Assembly (NCBI GenBank): GCA_001647635.1
Contig: CP014761.1
Location: forward strand, 372,001-436,000
Length of the DNA: 64,000 nt
Reading direction: 5' to 3'
Source of the DNA: Leifsonia xyli
GTDB lineage: Bacteria; Actinomycetota; Actinomycetes; Actinomycetales; Microbacteriaceae
The stretch's first letter is position 1, and each line of letters begins with the position of its first letter. A program made the translations under genes and the position numbers. Below, in pieces: positions 20,500-31,420 of this stretch. A model generated the notes under the pieces. It searched no databases, was not told the DNA's origin, and was given only the letters and a program-made list of their open reading frames with translations.

Positions 20500-21831
20500 G
20501 TGGAATCCGTGCTCCTGTTCGTGCTGGGCGTCGTCATCATCCTGATCGGCGTCGCCCTGTCGATCGCGCTGCACGAGATCGGGCACCTCGTGCCCGCCAA
20601 GCTGTTCGGCGTCAAGGTCACGCAGTACATGATCGGGTTCGGCAAGACGCTGTTCTCGTTCACGAGGGGCGAGACCGAGTACGGCGTGAAGGCCATCCCG
20701 CTCGGCGGCTACATCTCGATGATCGGGATGTTCCCGCCCGGCAAAGACGGTGGCCGCGGCCGCAACGCCACTACCGGGTTCATGCAGCAGATGGTGCAGG
20801 ATGCGCGCACGGCGAGCTCGGAGACCGTCGCCGTCGGCGACGAGGAGCGCACCTTCTACCGGCTGCCGGTCTGGAAGCGCATCGTCGTCATGTTCGGCGG
20901 CCCGTTCATGAACCTGGTGATCGGCGTCGTGCTGTTCGGGGTGTTGCTGATGGGCTTCGGCGCGCCGCAGAGCTCGACGACCGTCGCGACAGTGAGCCAG
21001 TGCGTGCTCCCCGCGGGCAGCACCTCGCAGACCTGCCCGTCGGACGCGACCCAGGGGCCGGCGGCCGCCGCCGGCCTCAAGCCGGGGGACACGATCGTCA
21101 GCATCGACGGACAGAAGATCAGCAGCTGGGACCAGTCGACGGCGATCATCCGGAAGTCGGCCGGGCAGTCCCTCACGGTCGTGCTCAGCCGAGACGGCGA
21201 GCAGCGCACGGTCCAGCTGACGCCGGTCGTCAACAAGGTGGCCAAGACCGACGCGAACGGCGCCGTGGTCAAGAACGCCGCGGGCGGCATCGAGACATTG
21301 ACCGTCGGATTCGTCGGCATCGGTCCGGTGACCAAGCTCGTTCCCCAGCCACCGACGGCGGTGCTCCCGGCGGTCGGGGCGCAGACCGCGGCGGTGGCCA
21401 ACGTCTTCGTGCACCTGCCCCAGCGGATGGTCGACGTGTGGAACGCGGCCTTCGGCTCCGCCGAGCGCGACCCGAACGGCCCGATCAGCGTCGTCGGCAT
21501 CGGCCGCGCGGCCGGCGAGCTCACGGCGCTCGACGGCGTCCCGGTGGTGGACAAGGTCTACACGATGATCGGGATGCTCGCCTCGCTGAACATCGCGCTG
21601 TTCGTCTTCAACCTCGTGCCGCTGCTCCCGCTCGACGGCGGCCACATCGCGGGTGCGCTGTGGGAGGGCTTCCGGCGCACGATCGCCAAGATCTTCCGCC
21701 GGCGTGACCCGGGTCCCGTGGACATGGCCAAGCTCATGCCGCTCACCTTCGCGGTCGTCATCGTGCTCGGCGGGATGAGCGTCCTCCTGATGTACGCGGA
21801 TATCGTCAAGCCGGTCAACCTGTTCGGCTGA
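20500..21831 (+). CDS. Site-2 intramembrane metalloprotease (RseP/Rip1 family, M50)
   Basis: 443 residues. N-terminal helix carries the zinc motif HEIGH (about residues 27-31), a PDZ domain is around 175-245 (GLKPGDTIVSIDGQ), and a C-terminal helix has the third ligand motif PLDGGHI near 375. About four membrane segments. Cleaves anti-sigma factors or other membrane proteins within the bilayer. GTG start preceded by TACCCT (20488-20493) at six bases. Its place between dxr and ispG is conserved across Actinobacteria. Confidence 0.94.
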   Translation: MESVLLFVLGVVIILIGVALSIALHEIGHLVPAKLFGVKVTQYMIGFGKTLFSFTRGETEYGVKAIPLGGYISMIGMFPPGKDGGRGRNATTGFMQQMVQDARTASSETVAVGDEERTFYRLPVWKRIVVMFGGPFMNLVIGVVLFGVLLMGFGAPQSSTTVATVSQCVLPAGSTSQTCPSDATQGPAAAAGLKPGDTIVSIDGQKISSWDQSTAIIRKSAGQSLTVVLSRDGEQRTVQLTPVVNKVAKTDANGAVVKNAAGGIETLTVGFVGIGPVTKLVPQPPTAVLPAVGAQTAAVANVFVHLPQRMVDVWNAAFGSAERDPNGPISVVGIGRAAGELTALDGVPVVDKVYTMIGMLASLNIALFVFNLVPLLPLDGGHIAGALWEGFRRTIAKIFRRRDPGPVDMAKLMPLTFAVVIVLGGMSVLLMYADIVKPVNLFG

Positions 21832-21895
21832 CCGCGTTCCGTCCGCTTTCGGCCGGCGTCCAGCCCGCTCCCACTCCGCTGCGTAGGATGGAGAC

Positions 21896-23050
21896 GTGGC
21901 AGCAATCAATCTGGGGATGCCCAAGGTCCCCGAAACCCTCGCCCCTCGTCGCAAGTCCCGCCAGATCCGGGTGGGCAAAGTCCTGGTCGGCGGCGACGCC
22001 CCGATCAGCGTCCAGTCGATGACCACCACCCCGACGACGAACATCAACGCCACGCTCCAGCAGATCGCCGAGCTGACGGCCTCCGGCTGCGACATCGTCC
22101 GCGTCGCCGTGCCGAGCCGCGACGACGCCGAGGCGCTGCCGATCATCGCCAAGAAGAGCCAGATCCCGGTGATCGCCGACATCCACTTCCAGCCGAACTA
22201 CGTCTACGCGGCGATCGACGCGGGCTGTGCGGCGGTGCGCGTGAACCCGGGCAACATCCGCAAGTTCGACGACCAGGTCGGCGAGATCGCCCGGCGCGCG
22301 AAAGCGGCCGGCGTCTCGCTCCGCATCGGCGTGAACGCCGGGTCGCTCGACCGCCGCCTGCTCGAGAAGTACGGCAAGGCGACCCCGGAGGCCCTCGTCG
22401 AGTCGGCCGTCTGGGAGGCGAGCCTGTTCGAGGAGCACGACTTCCACGACTTCAAGATCTCGGTCAAGCACAACGACCCGATCGTCATGGTGAAGGCGTA
22501 CCGGATGCTCGCCGAGCGCGGCGACTGGCCGCTCCACCTCGGCGTCACCGAGGCCGGCCCCGCATTCCAGGGCACCATCAAGTCGGCGACCGCGTTCGGC
22601 ATCCTGCTCGGCGAAGGCATCGGCGACACCATCCGCGTCTCGCTCTCGGCCCCGCCGGCCGAGGAGGTCAAGGTCGGCCTGCAGATCCTGCAGTCGCTCA
22701 ACCTCCGCGAGCGCAAGCTCGAGATCGTCTCCTGCCCGAGCTGCGGCCGTGCGCAGGTCGACGTCTACTCGCTGGCCGACAGCGTCACCGAGGGTCTGCA
22801 GGGCATGAGCGTGCCGCTGCGCGTCGCGGTCATGGGCTGCGTCGTCAACGGCCCGGGCGAGGCCCGCGAGGCCGACCTCGGCGTCGCGAGCGGCAACGGC
22901 AAGGGTCAGATCTTCGTCAAGGGCGAGGTCATCAAGACCGTGCCGGAGTCCGAGATCGTCCAGACCCTGATCGCCGAGGCCAACCGCCTGGCCGAGGAGA
23001 TGGGCGACCGCCCCTCCGGCGAGCCGAGCGTCACCGTCGGCGCGCACTGA
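21896..23050 (+). CDS. ispG: 4-hydroxy-3-methylbut-2-enyl diphosphate synthase (flavodoxin-dependent type)
   Basis: 384 residues. Penultimate MEP-pathway enzyme, an iron-sulfur protein. N-terminal TIM-barrel part ([29 protein letters not shown]); C-terminal part has the 4Fe-4S ligands CPSCGRAQ (two Cys) and [10 protein letters not shown] (third Cys plus Glu). GTG start, TAGGAT (21884-21889) six bases upstream: leaderless. Confidence 0.97.
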   Translation: MAAINLGMPKVPETLAPRRKSRQIRVGKVLVGGDAPISVQSMTTTPTTNINATLQQIAELTASGCDIVRVAVPSRDDAEALPIIAKKSQIPVIADIHFQPNYVYAAIDAGCAAVRVNPGNIRKFDDQVGEIARRAKAAGVSLRIGVNAGSLDRRLLEKYGKATPEALVESAVWEASLFEEHDFHDFKISVKHNDPIVMVKAYRMLAERGDWPLHLGVTEAGPAFQGTIKSATAFGILLGEGIGDTIRVSLSAPPAEEVKVGLQILQSLNLRERKLEIVSCPSCGRAQVDVYSLADSVTEGLQGMSVPLRVAVMGCVVNGPGEAREADLGVASGNGKGQIFVKGEVIKTVPESEIVQTLIAEANRLAEEMGDRPSGEPSVTVGAH

Positions 23051-23062
23051 CCTTCAACCCGG

Positions 23063-24493
23063 TCAGCCGGCCGGCTCGAACCCGACCTTCCCGGTCGCGA
23101 TGTCGGCGGCGGTGACGCGCAGCCGCAGGCGGTCGCCGGGGGCGACACCGTCGGCACGTGGTGCGGAGGCGCTCACAGGCGGGTCGTCGAGCTGCACGAG
23201 GACGGTGCCGTTGCGCACCGCCAGCACCGTCGCATCCAGGACCTCGCCGATCCGCGAGCTGAGCAGCGCCGCCTCCACCCGATCCACCGCACCCGCTTCG
23301 ACCTGTGCGGCGAGGCGGGAGGACACGCCCATGATGGAGGGGAGCTCGCCCAGCGAGTCGCGCGCCCACGCGGGCACCGGCCGCCCGGCGCAGAGCGCCT
23401 CGCAGATGACGAGAGCCCAGCGGTCCGCGAGGCGGCGGAGCGGGGCGGTGACGTGCGCGTAGGGCGCGGCGACCGCGGCCTGCTGCGGGTCGGCCGGCGC
23501 TGTTCCGTCCATGACGACGTAGCCCGCGCCGCGGAACAGCGCCGTCGCCGCCTGCAGCACGGCCGCGGCGCGCGGATGGGCGGGGTCGAGTGTGCGCAGG
23601 TACTCGCCGTACGGCATCCCCTCAGGCCACGCCAGCCCGAGCGCGACGGTCTGCGCCCGGAAGCCGCGGAACGCCTCCTCATCGGGAGCGGGCATCGTGC
23701 GCAGGATGCCGATGCGCGCGTCGAGCATCAGCTGCGCCGCCGCCATGCCGGTGAGCAGCGAGAGCTGCGCGTTCCAGTCCTCGACCGGCAGGGTGGCCCG
23801 CCGCTGCAGCGTGTACGCGCCGTCGCGGACGACGATCTCCTCGTCCGGCGTGTTCAGGCTCGCGCCGCCGCGCTCGCGCTCGCACGCGATCCGCGCCTCG
23901 CCGACCTCGCGGAGGAGCGCCAGCTCGGGCGGGGCGGTGCCGTCTTCGAGCGCCCGCTGGGCCTCCTCGTAGCTCCACTGCCGGCGTGACTGGATGCGTG
24001 CCCGCGTCACGTGTACCCGGGTCTCGTGACCGGTCGCGTCGAGTGCGATGTCCCAGACGAACGCACCGCGCACCACATCGGGAAGCAGGGAACCGGCGTC
24101 CTCGCCGATGGCGTCGGGATGCAGCGGGACACGGCCGTCGGGGGCGTAGATGGTCTGACCGCGCCGCCGGGCCTCCGAATCCACCGCTCCGTCCGGCGCC
24201 ACCAGCGCGGGGACGTCGGCGATCGCGTAGCGGACCCGGAAGCCGTCGACGGTGCGCTCCAGGTGCAGCGCCTGGTCGAGGTCGGTGGATCCCGCCGGGT
24301 CGATGGTGAGGAACGGCACGTCGGTGAGGTCGGCCTCCGGGAGGGGATGCCGTGCGGCGACCGCCCGCGCCTCTGCGTCCGCCTCGGCCGGGAACGCGTC
24401 CGGCAGCTTCAACTCGCGGCGCAGGGCCTGGAGCGACGCGGCCAGGGGAGCGGCGGCGGGGGTCGGGGCGACGCGGGTCCGGCGGTCGGGCAT
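23063..24493 (-). CDS. RNB-domain ribonuclease (RNase II/R-like)
   Basis: 476 residues. The catalytic block FLTIDPAGSTDLDQALH (about residues 60-76) has the Asp cluster of RNB exonucleases; later RNB stretches are TAPLRRLADRW near 370 and a C-terminal beta-rich S1-like tail. Lacks the N-terminal cold-shock domains of RNase II/R, as usual for the short actinobacterial version. 3'-5' exoribonuclease activity is inferred from the family. Convergent with ispG and divergent from proS. Confidence 0.9.
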   Translation of the reverse strand: MPDRRTRVAPTPAAAPLAASLQALRRELKLPDAFPAEADAEARAVAARHPLPEADLTDVPFLTIDPAGSTDLDQALHLERTVDGFRVRYAIADVPALVAPDGAVDSEARRRGQTIYAPDGRVPLHPDAIGEDAGSLLPDVVRGAFVWDIALDATGHETRVHVTRARIQSRRQWSYEEAQRALEDGTAPPELALLREVGEARIACERERGGASLNTPDEEIVVRDGAYTLQRRATLPVEDWNAQLSLLTGMAAAQLMLDARIGILRTMPAPDEEAFRGFRAQTVALGLAWPEGMPYGEYLRTLDPAHPRAAAVLQAATALFRGAGYVVMDGTAPADPQQAAVAAPYAHVTAPLRRLADRWALVICEALCAGRPVPAWARDSLGELPSIMGVSSRLAAQVEAGAVDRVEAALLSSRIGEVLDATVLAVRNGTVLVQLDDPPVSASAPRADGVAPGDRLRLRVTAADIATGKVGFEPAG

Positions 24494-24560
24494 GCCGCCA
24501 CCCTAGCCCCGGGCGTTCCGGCCGCGGCGGCCCGGCCCGTCCTCCCCATAAACTGGGTGG

Positions 24561-26327
24561 GTGCCTACACGCCTCAGCAATTACTTCCTCCGCACCCTCC
24601 GTGAAGACCCCTCCGACGCCGAGGTGACCAGCCACCGGCTGCTCGTCCGCGCCGGCTACATCCGGCGCCAGGCGCCGGGGATCTTCGCGTGGCTGCCGCT
24701 GGGGCTGCGCGTGAAGGAGAAGATCGAGCGCATCATCCGCGAGGAGATGGCGGCCGCGGGCGCGCACGAGGTCCACTTTCCGGCGCTGCTGCCGCGCGAG
24801 CCCTACGAGGCGACCGGCCGCTGGGAGGAGTACGGCGACGGCCTCTTCCGTCTCCAGGACCGCAAGGGCGCCGACTACCTGCTCGCGCCGACGCACGAGG
24901 AGGTCTTCACCCTGCTGGTGAAGGATCTCTACTCGTCCTACAAGGACCTGCCGCTGACGATCTTCCAGATCCAGGACAAGTACCGCGACGAGGCGCGTCC
25001 GCGCGCGGGCCTCCTGCGCGGCCGCGAGTTCACGATGAAGGACGCGTACTCGTTCGACGCGACCGACGAGGGCCTCGACGCGAGCTACATGGCGCAGCGC
25101 GACGCGTACGAGCGCATCTTCACCCGGCTCGGGCTGTCGTACGTGATCGTGCAGGCCGACGCGGGCGCCATGGGCGGGTCGCGGTCGGAGGAGTTCCTCC
25201 ACCCGACCCCGGTCGGCGAGGACACCTTCGTCCGCTCGCCCGGCGGGTATGCGGCGAACGTCGAGGCGTTCACGACGGTCGCGCCCCCGGCCCGCTCGTA
25301 CGAGAAGCTGACCCCGCAGGAGGTGCTGGACACGCCCGGCACCCCGACCATCCAGACGCTCGTCGACCTGGCGAACGAGAAGCACCCGCGCCCGGACGGC
25401 CGGGCGTGGACGGCCGCGGACACGCTGAAGAACGTCGTGCTCGCGCTCACGCAGCTCGACGGCACGCGCGAGCTGGTGGTCGTCGGTCTCCCGGGCGACC
25501 GCGAGGTCGATGTGAAGCGTGCCGAGGTCGCGTTCGCGCCCGCCGAGGTGGAGGCGGCGACGGACGAGGACTTCCGCGCCCACCGCGGGCTCGTCAAGGG
25601 CTACATCGGCCCCTGGTCGGTCGAGGGCCCCGTCCTCGGCGAGGAGTCGGCCACCGGCATCCGCTACGTCGTCGACCCGCGCGTGGTCGACGGCTCGGGC
25701 TGGATCACCGGCGCCAACATCGAGGGCAAGCACGTCTTCGGCCTCGTCGCCGGCCGCGACTTCTCGTGGGACGGCGTGGTCGAGACCGCCGAGGTCAAGC
25801 CCGGCGACCCGGCGCCCGACGGCTCCGGCCCGGTGGAGCTGGCGCGCGGCATGGAGATCGGACACGTCTTCCAGCTGGGCCGCAAGTACGCCGAGGCGCT
25901 CGGGCTCAAGGTCCTCGACGAGAACGGAAAGCTCGTCACGGTCACCATGGGGTCGTACGGCATCGGCGTCACCCGCATCCTCGCGATCATCGCCGAGGAG
26001 AACAACGACGACCGCGGCCTGGTATGGCCCGAGTCGGTCGCGCCGTTCGACGTGCACGTGGTCGCGACGGGCAGGGACGCGGCGGCGTACGAGCTGGCCG
26101 AGGAGGTCATCGCCCAGCTCGAGGACGCCCGCCTCGACGTGCTCTACGACGACCGCCCGAAGGTCTCGCCCGGTGTGAAGTTCGGGGACGCCGAGCTGAT
26201 CGGTGTCCCGCGGGTGCTCGTCGTGGGCCGGGGCGCGGCGCAGGGCGAGGTCGAGCTGTGGAACCGCCGGACCGGCGACCGCCGCACTCTGCCCGTCGCC
26301 GAGGCGGTCGCGGAGCTCACGGCGTAG
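24561..26327 (+). CDS. proS: Prolyl-tRNA synthetase (bacterial type)
   Basis: 588 residues. Class II synthetase: motif 2 region [24 protein letters not shown] (written in part; about 139-160), motif 3 [13 protein letters not shown] near 465. A roughly 180-residue insertion between motifs 2 and 3 (from about 225) matches the editing domain of the bacterial type that hydrolyses Ala-tRNA(Pro). C-terminal anticodon-binding domain near 490-588. GTG start six bases after TAAACT (24549-24554): leaderless. Confidence 0.96.
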   Translation: MPTRLSNYFLRTLREDPSDAEVTSHRLLVRAGYIRRQAPGIFAWLPLGLRVKEKIERIIREEMAAAGAHEVHFPALLPREPYEATGRWEEYGDGLFRLQDRKGADYLLAPTHEEVFTLLVKDLYSSYKDLPLTIFQIQDKYRDEARPRAGLLRGREFTMKDAYSFDATDEGLDASYMAQRDAYERIFTRLGLSYVIVQADAGAMGGSRSEEFLHPTPVGEDTFVRSPGGYAANVEAFTTVAPPARSYEKLTPQEVLDTPGTPTIQTLVDLANEKHPRPDGRAWTAADTLKNVVLALTQLDGTRELVVVGLPGDREVDVKRAEVAFAPAEVEAATDEDFRAHRGLVKGYIGPWSVEGPVLGEESATGIRYVVDPRVVDGSGWITGANIEGKHVFGLVAGRDFSWDGVVETAEVKPGDPAPDGSGPVELARGMEIGHVFQLGRKYAEALGLKVLDENGKLVTVTMGSYGIGVTRILAIIAEENNDDRGLVWPESVAPFDVHVVATGRDAAAYELAEEVIAQLEDARLDVLYDDRPKVSPGVKFGDAELIGVPRVLVVGRGAAQGEVELWNRRTGDRRTLPVAEAVAELTA

Positions 26328-26396
26328 CCGGGGGCTTCGCTTAGGGTCGCCGAACCTTGCTGGCGGCGCGTGCGGCCGCTTCCTAGGCTGGGCGAC

Positions 26397-27131
26397 ATGA
26401 GCGAGATGGCAGAGGGCGCCGGCAACGGCGCGCACGCGGACGAGCCGCACCGCGCCGGGCTGGCGCAACGGCTCAACTGGTTGCGCGCCGGGGTGCTCGG
26501 CGCGAACGACGGCATCGTGTCGGTGGCGGCGGTCGTCGTCGGTGTGGCGGGGGCGACCACGTCGGTTCCGGCGATCGTGACGGCCGGTCTCGCCGCCCTC
26601 GTCGGCGGCGCGATCTCGATGGCGCTCGGCGAGTACGTGTCGGTGAGCAGCCAGCGCGACAGCGAGCGGTCGCTGATCGCGAAGGAGAGGCGCGAACTGG
26701 CCGAGATGCCGGAGGAGGAGCTGGAGGAGCTCACCGGCCTGTACGAGGCGAAAGGCCTGTCGCCGGTGACCGCGCGGCAGGTGGCGCTCGAGCTCACCGA
26801 GCACGACGCGCTCGCGGCGCACCTGTCGGCCGAGCTCGGCATCGACCAGGACGACGTGGTCAGCCCGTGGCACGCGGCGATCGCGTCGGCGGTCGCCTTC
26901 ACGTGCGGCGCCATCCTCCCGATGCTCACGATCCTGCTGCCGGATGCGGTGCGCATCCCCGTCACCTTCGTGGCGGTGCTCGTCGCCCTCGCGATCACCG
27001 GGTACATCGCCGCATGGATCGGCGGCAGCTCCCGCGGCCGCGCCATGATCCGGGTGGTGATCGGCGGCGCGCTGGCCCTCGCGGCGACGTTCCTCGTGGG
27101 GTCGCTCCTCGGAACGTCCGTCGCCGGGTAG
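26397..27131 (+). CDS. VIT1/CCC1-family iron or manganese transporter
   Basis: 244 residues, about five membrane helices. Opening helix RAGVLGANDGIVSVAAVVVGV and GEYVSVSSQRDSE are family signatures; the middle carries the acidic cytosolic helix (EMPEEELEEL) that binds metal in this family. Probably exports or sequesters Fe2+/Mn2+. TAGGCT ends seven bases before the ATG. A second, ferritin-fused paralogue lies at 38679. Confidence 0.92.
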   Translation: MSEMAEGAGNGAHADEPHRAGLAQRLNWLRAGVLGANDGIVSVAAVVVGVAGATTSVPAIVTAGLAALVGGAISMALGEYVSVSSQRDSERSLIAKERRELAEMPEEELEELTGLYEAKGLSPVTARQVALELTEHDALAAHLSAELGIDQDDVVSPWHAAIASAVAFTCGAILPMLTILLPDAVRIPVTFVAVLVALAITGYIAAWIGGSSRGRAMIRVVIGGALALAATFLVGSLLGTSVAG

Positions 27132-27176
27132 CGTACGAGCAACGGCGCGTCGGCGCCCGAGAGGAGAGTTCCGGCC

Positions 27177-28007
27177 GTGGTGGATGCGGAGAACACGATC
27201 GACACGACGCCCGCTCCCTCCGAGCACGCGATGCGCGACAAGGCGGGGATCGTCCGGGACTGGCTGCCGCGTTACACCGGGACGCCTGTGGAGGAGTTCG
27301 GCGAGTACATCCTGCTGACGAACTTCGCCGACTACGTGCAGCGTTTCGCCGAGTGGTATGAGACGGACGTGCGCGGCCTCGACCGGTCGATGCCCAACGC
27401 GACCGCGGACGGCATCACGATGATCGACTTCGGCATGGGCAGCCCGAACGCGGCGACCGTGATGGATCTGCTGTCGGCGGTCTGCCCGAAGGCGGCGCTC
27501 TTCCTGGGCAAGTGCGGCGGGATCAAGCCGAAGAGCCGCGTCGGCGACCTGGTCCTGCCGATCGCGGCGATCCGCGGTGAGGGCACGTCGAACGACTACC
27601 TTCCGCCGGAGGTGCCCGCGCTGCCGGCGTTCCAGCTGCAGCGTGCTGTGTCGTCGACGATCCGCGACTTCAAGCAGGACTACTGGACCGGAACGGTCTA
27701 CACGACGAACCGGCGCGTCTGGGAGCACGACGACACGTTCAAGGACTACCTGCGCCGCACGCGGTGCATGGCGGTGGACATGGAGACGGCGACGGTGTTC
27801 GCCGCTGGGTTCGCGAACCGCATCCCGAGCGGCGCGCTGCTGCTCGTGTCGGACCAGCCGATGACGCCGGAGGGTGTGAAGACGACCGAGAGCGATGCCG
27901 GGGTCACGCGCGACTACGTCGAGCGGCACATCCGCATCGGGGTGGAGGCGCTGCGGCTGGTGCGCCGCAACGGCCGCAGCGTGCGGCACCTGCGCTTCGA
28001 CGAGTAG
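27177..28007 (+). CDS. amn: AMP nucleosidase (short form, PNP/UDP phosphorylase fold)
   Basis: 276 residues. Nucleoside-phosphorylase fold matching the catalytic part of AMP nucleosidase, which cleaves AMP to adenine and ribose 5-phosphate. Signatures: FGMGSPNAATVMDLL near 82, FLGKCGGIKP near 108, and the base-binding/catalytic block VDMETATVFA near 205. It lacks the N-terminal regulatory domain of the E. coli enzyme. GTG start behind a GAGAGGAGAG ribosome site, so not leaderless. Other nucleosidases of the fold are possible. Confidence 0.85.
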   Translation: MVDAENTIDTTPAPSEHAMRDKAGIVRDWLPRYTGTPVEEFGEYILLTNFADYVQRFAEWYETDVRGLDRSMPNATADGITMIDFGMGSPNAATVMDLLSAVCPKAALFLGKCGGIKPKSRVGDLVLPIAAIRGEGTSNDYLPPEVPALPAFQLQRAVSSTIRDFKQDYWTGTVYTTNRRVWEHDDTFKDYLRRTRCMAVDMETATVFAAGFANRIPSGALLLVSDQPMTPEGVKTTESDAGVTRDYVERHIRIGVEALRLVRRNGRSVRHLRFDE

Positions 28008-28030
28008 CGGCCCGCGCCGGGCGGCGCCGT

Positions 28031-31000
28031 TCACCGGAAGTCCCGCGAGACGGTGCGGATGCCGGTGTCGAGCGCTTCGAGCTTGTCGGCGACGATGTTG
28101 ACGACGCCCTCCTCGCTGCGCTCCAGGATGCCGCGGACGATCATCGCCGGCGCCTGCCGCGCCACCCGGCGGTAGCGGTTCCAGACACCGACCGGGCAGA
28201 TGACGTTGACCATCCCGGTCTCATCCTCGATGTTGAGGAAGGTCACCCCGGCCGCCGTCGCCGGCCGCTGCCGGTGGGTGACCACACCGCCGACCTCGAT
28301 GCGGCGGCCCGACTCGCCGTGGATGAGCGTGTCGGCCGGGTAGACGCCGCGCGCGGAGAGCGCCGGGCGCAGGAACCGGATCGGATGGTCGTCCGTCGAG
28401 ATGCCGGTCGACCAGAGGTCGCTGGCCAGCTGCTCGGCGGGGGAGAGCAGGGGCAGCAGCGGCGGCTGCACGGTGATCGCGGTGCCCGCCAGGTACTCGG
28501 GACGCTCCTGCGCGGCGTTGCCCGCCTCCCAGATCGCCTGGCGCCGGCTCAGGTCGAAGCCCTCGAACGCGCCGGCCGCGGCGAGCGCCTCGAGCTGGGC
28601 GGTGTTGAGCCCGGTGCGGCGGGCCAGGTCGGAGAGGTCGCGGTACGGGCCGTACGCCTCGCGCTCGGCGACGATCCGCTCCGCGAGCTTCTCGCCGATG
28701 GAGGTGACGCCCGCGAGCCCCAGCCGCACGGCGTGGCCTCCGTCGCGGCGGTGGGCGTCGACGTCGAGCGGGATACGCGGGTCGAACGGGTCGATCGGCG
28801 GCTGCTCGGGGTCGAGGCACGCGTCGGAACCGGTCGGCCCCGGGCGCGCCGCGTCGAGCGGCTCGAGCAGGGGAAAGACGCCCGAGCGCTGGATGTCCGG
28901 CCGCTGCACCACGACGCCGTGCCGGCGGGCGTCGGCGGTGAGGGTGCGCGGCGAGTAGAAGCCCATCGGCTGCGCCCGCAGCAGCCCGGCGAGGAACGCG
29001 CCGGGGTAGTGCAGCTTCATCCACGAGCTGACGTAGACGAGCAGGGCGAAGCTGATGGCGTGGCTCTCGGCGAAGCCGAAGCTCGCGAACGCCTCGATCT
29101 TGCCGTAGATCGCGTCGGCATCGTCGCCGGTGATGCCGTTGTGCGCCATGCCCTCGTAGAGCTTGGCTTTGAGGGCGTCGATCTTCTCGACACCGCGCTT
29201 CGATCCCATCGCGCGGCGCAGCTGGTCGGCGTCCTCGGCGGTGCAGTCGCCGACCGCGACGGCCATCTGCATCAGCTGCTCCTGGAACAGCGGGACCCCC
29301 ATCGTCCGCTCCAGCACCGGCACCAGCGCCGGGTGCAGGTAGGTGACCTCTTCTTTGCCGAGCTTGCGGCGGATGTACGGGTGCACCGCGCCGCCCTGGA
29401 TGGGGCCCGGGCGGATGAGCGCGATCTCGATCACGAGGTCGTAGAACCGGCGCGGCTGCAGCCTCGGCAGCGTGCCGATCTGGGCGCGGCTCTCGACCTG
29501 GAACACTCCGATGGAGTCGGCCCGGCAGAGCATGTCGTACACGCCCGCCTCTTCTTTCGGGATGGTCTCGAGCGTCCACTTCTCGCCGAGCGACGCCTCG
29601 ATCGTGCGCATCGAGTAGTCGAGCGCCGACAGCATGCCGAGACCGAGCAGGTCGAACTTGACCAGGCCCATCCAGGCGCAGTCGTCCTTGTCCCACTGCA
29701 GCACCGTGCGGCCCTCCATGCGGGCGTGCTCGATCGGGCACACCTCGCCGACGGGCCGGTCGGTCAGCACCATCCCGCCGGAGTGGATGCCGAGGTGCCG
29801 CGGGAACTTCAGCACCTGCTGCGCGAGACCGACCACGTCGTCCGGGATGTCGTGGTCGTCGCTGGTCTGGACGCTGCCCCAGGAGTCGATCTGCTTGCTC
29901 CAGGCGTCCTGCTGGCCGGTGGAGTAGCCGAGGGCCTTCGCCATGTCGCGCACGGCGTTCTTGGGCCGGTAGGTGATGACGTTGGCGACCTGGGCGGCGT
30001 TGTGCCGGCCGTACTTCGCGTAGACGTACTGGATGACCTCTTCTCGCCGGTCGGAGTCGAAGTCGACGTCGATGTCGGGCTCCTCTTCTCGCATGCTGGA
30101 GAGGAACCGCTCGAACGGCAGGTCGTACTTGATCGAGTCGACGGCGGTGATGCCGAGCAGGTAGACCACCGCCGAGTTCGCCGCGGAGCCCCGGCCCTGG
30201 CAGAGGATGCCGCGGCTGCGGGCGAACCGGACGATGTCGTGGACGATGAGGAAGTAGCCGGGGAAGTCCTTGGCCTCGATCACGTCGAGTTCGCGCTCGA
30301 TGCGCTCCCGCTTGGCGGGGTCGCGGTCGAGGTCGGGGTAGCGCTCGGCGGCGCCGCGCCAGGTGAGCTCGCGCAGCCAGCTCATCGGCGTGTGCCCCTC
30401 CGGGACGTCCTGCTTCGGCAGCCGCGGCCGGGCGCTCCGCAGCCGGAAGGCGAGGTCGTCGGCGATCCCGACCGTGCGCTCGACCGCGCCGGGGTAGCGC
30501 GCGAAGCGCCGGGCCATCTCGGCGCCGCTGCGGAGGTGCGCCGCGCCGGCCGCGGGCAGCCAGCCGTCGAGCTCGTCGAGGCTGCGCCGGGCGCGCACGG
30601 CCGCGACTGCGGTCGCCAGCGGGTACTGCCGGGGGCTCGCGTAGTGGACGTTGTTGGTCGCGACCGTCGGCAGGCCGAGGCGCCCGGCGATCCTGGTCAG
30701 GATGTCGTTGTCCGTGGAGTCGCGCGGGCCGCCCTGGTCGATCAGCTCGACGAGCACGTTGTCGTGCCCGAACAGCTCGGCCAGCCGGGCCACCTCGCGC
30801 TCCGCGGCCCGCTCGCCGTGCTCGGCGAGGGCGAGGCGCACGTCGCCCTTGCGGCAGCCCGTCAGGACCATCCACTCGCCGGCCGCGCGCTCGGACAGCT
30901 CCTCGAGCCGGTAGACCGGCCGCCCCTTCTCGTCTCCGGCGAGCTGCCCGTCGGTGATCGCGGCGGCGAGACGGTGGTAGCCCTCCTGCCGCCGGGCCAG

Positions 31001-31420
31001 CAGGACGAGGTGGCTGCCCTCCGGGTCGGGCTCGCCGTTCTGCGGCTTGGTGAGCGAGAGGGAGAGCTCGGCGCCGAAGACCGTCTTGACCCGGTCGTAG
31101 GCCTCCGCCGCCTCGGCCAGGTGCACGACGCCGTACATGCCGTCGTGGTCGGTCAGCGCGAGCGCGTGCAGATTCAGGCGCGTCGCCTCTTCGAGCAGCT
31201 CTTCCGGGGAGGAGGCGCCGTCGAGGAAGCTGAAGTTGCTGTGCGCGTGCAGCTCCGCGTACGGGACGGCGCCGTCGGCGGGCTCCTCCGGGATGGCCTG
31301 CGGGACGTACTTCTGCCGCTTGCGCGACGAGGGCCGCTCGTCGGTCTGCTGGCCGGTGCGTCGGCCCGAGAGCCGCCGCTCGAACTCGGCCCAGGGGATG
31401 GGCGGGTTGTCGAATCCCAT
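28031..31420 (-). CDS. dnaE2: Error-prone DNA polymerase DnaE2
   Basis: 1129 residues from the ATG at 31420, which overlaps the imuB stop (ATGA); the frame is open further upstream but that is antisense to imuB. C-family polymerase: PHP domain from about residue 54 (ELHAHSNFSFLDG, LTDHDGMYG), polymerase core with the Asp motif PDIDVDFDSDRR near 455, and a C-terminal OB fold (VTFLNIEDETG). Catalytic subunit of the SOS mutasome that does translesion synthesis. Third gene of the LexA-controlled imuA'-imuB-dnaE2 operon. Confidence 0.96.
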   Translation of the reverse strand: MGFDNPPIPWAEFERRLSGRRTGQQTDERPSSRKRQKYVPQAIPEEPADGAVPYAELHAHSNFSFLDGASSPEELLEEATRLNLHALALTDHDGMYGVVHLAEAAEAYDRVKTVFGAELSLSLTKPQNGEPDPEGSHLVLLARRQEGYHRLAAAITDGQLAGDEKGRPVYRLEELSERAAGEWMVLTGCRKGDVRLALAEHGERAAEREVARLAELFGHDNVLVELIDQGGPRDSTDNDILTRIAGRLGLPTVATNNVHYASPRQYPLATAVAAVRARRSLDELDGWLPAAGAAHLRSGAEMARRFARYPGAVERTVGIADDLAFRLRSARPRLPKQDVPEGHTPMSWLRELTWRGAAERYPDLDRDPAKRERIERELDVIEAKDFPGYFLIVHDIVRFARSRGILCQGRGSAANSAVVYLLGITAVDSIKYDLPFERFLSSMREEEPDIDVDFDSDRREEVIQYVYAKYGRHNAAQVANVITYRPKNAVRDMAKALGYSTGQQDAWSKQIDSWGSVQTSDDHDIPDDVVGLAQQVLKFPRHLGIHSGGMVLTDRPVGEVCPIEHARMEGRTVLQWDKDDCAWMGLVKFDLLGLGMLSALDYSMRTIEASLGEKWTLETIPKEEAGVYDMLCRADSIGVFQVESRAQIGTLPRLQPRRFYDLVIEIALIRPGPIQGGAVHPYIRRKLGKEEVTYLHPALVPVLERTMGVPLFQEQLMQMAVAVGDCTAEDADQLRRAMGSKRGVEKIDALKAKLYEGMAHNGITGDDADAIYGKIEAFASFGFAESHAISFALLVYVSSWMKLHYPGAFLAGLLRAQPMGFYSPRTLTADARRHGVVVQRPDIQRSGVFPLLEPLDAARPGPTGSDACLDPEQPPIDPFDPRIPLDVDAHRRDGGHAVRLGLAGVTSIGEKLAERIVAEREAYGPYRDLSDLARRTGLNTAQLEALAAAGAFEGFDLSRRQAIWEAGNAAQERPEYLAGTAITVQPPLLPLLSPAEQLASDLWSTGISTDDHPIRFLRPALSARGVYPADTLIHGESGRRIEVGGVVTHRQRPATAAGVTFLNIEDETGMVNVICPVGVWNRYRRVARQAPAMIVRGILERSEEGVVNIVADKLEALDTGIRTVSRDFR

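Noticed and set aside
23679..28034. Very long open frames opposite proS, dnaE2 and the tatC-helY-lnt genes (1,400-1,700 codons)
   Set aside because: Arg/Ala/His-rich translations with no recognisable domains, lying antisense to well-identified genes. They follow from high GC and third-position bias.
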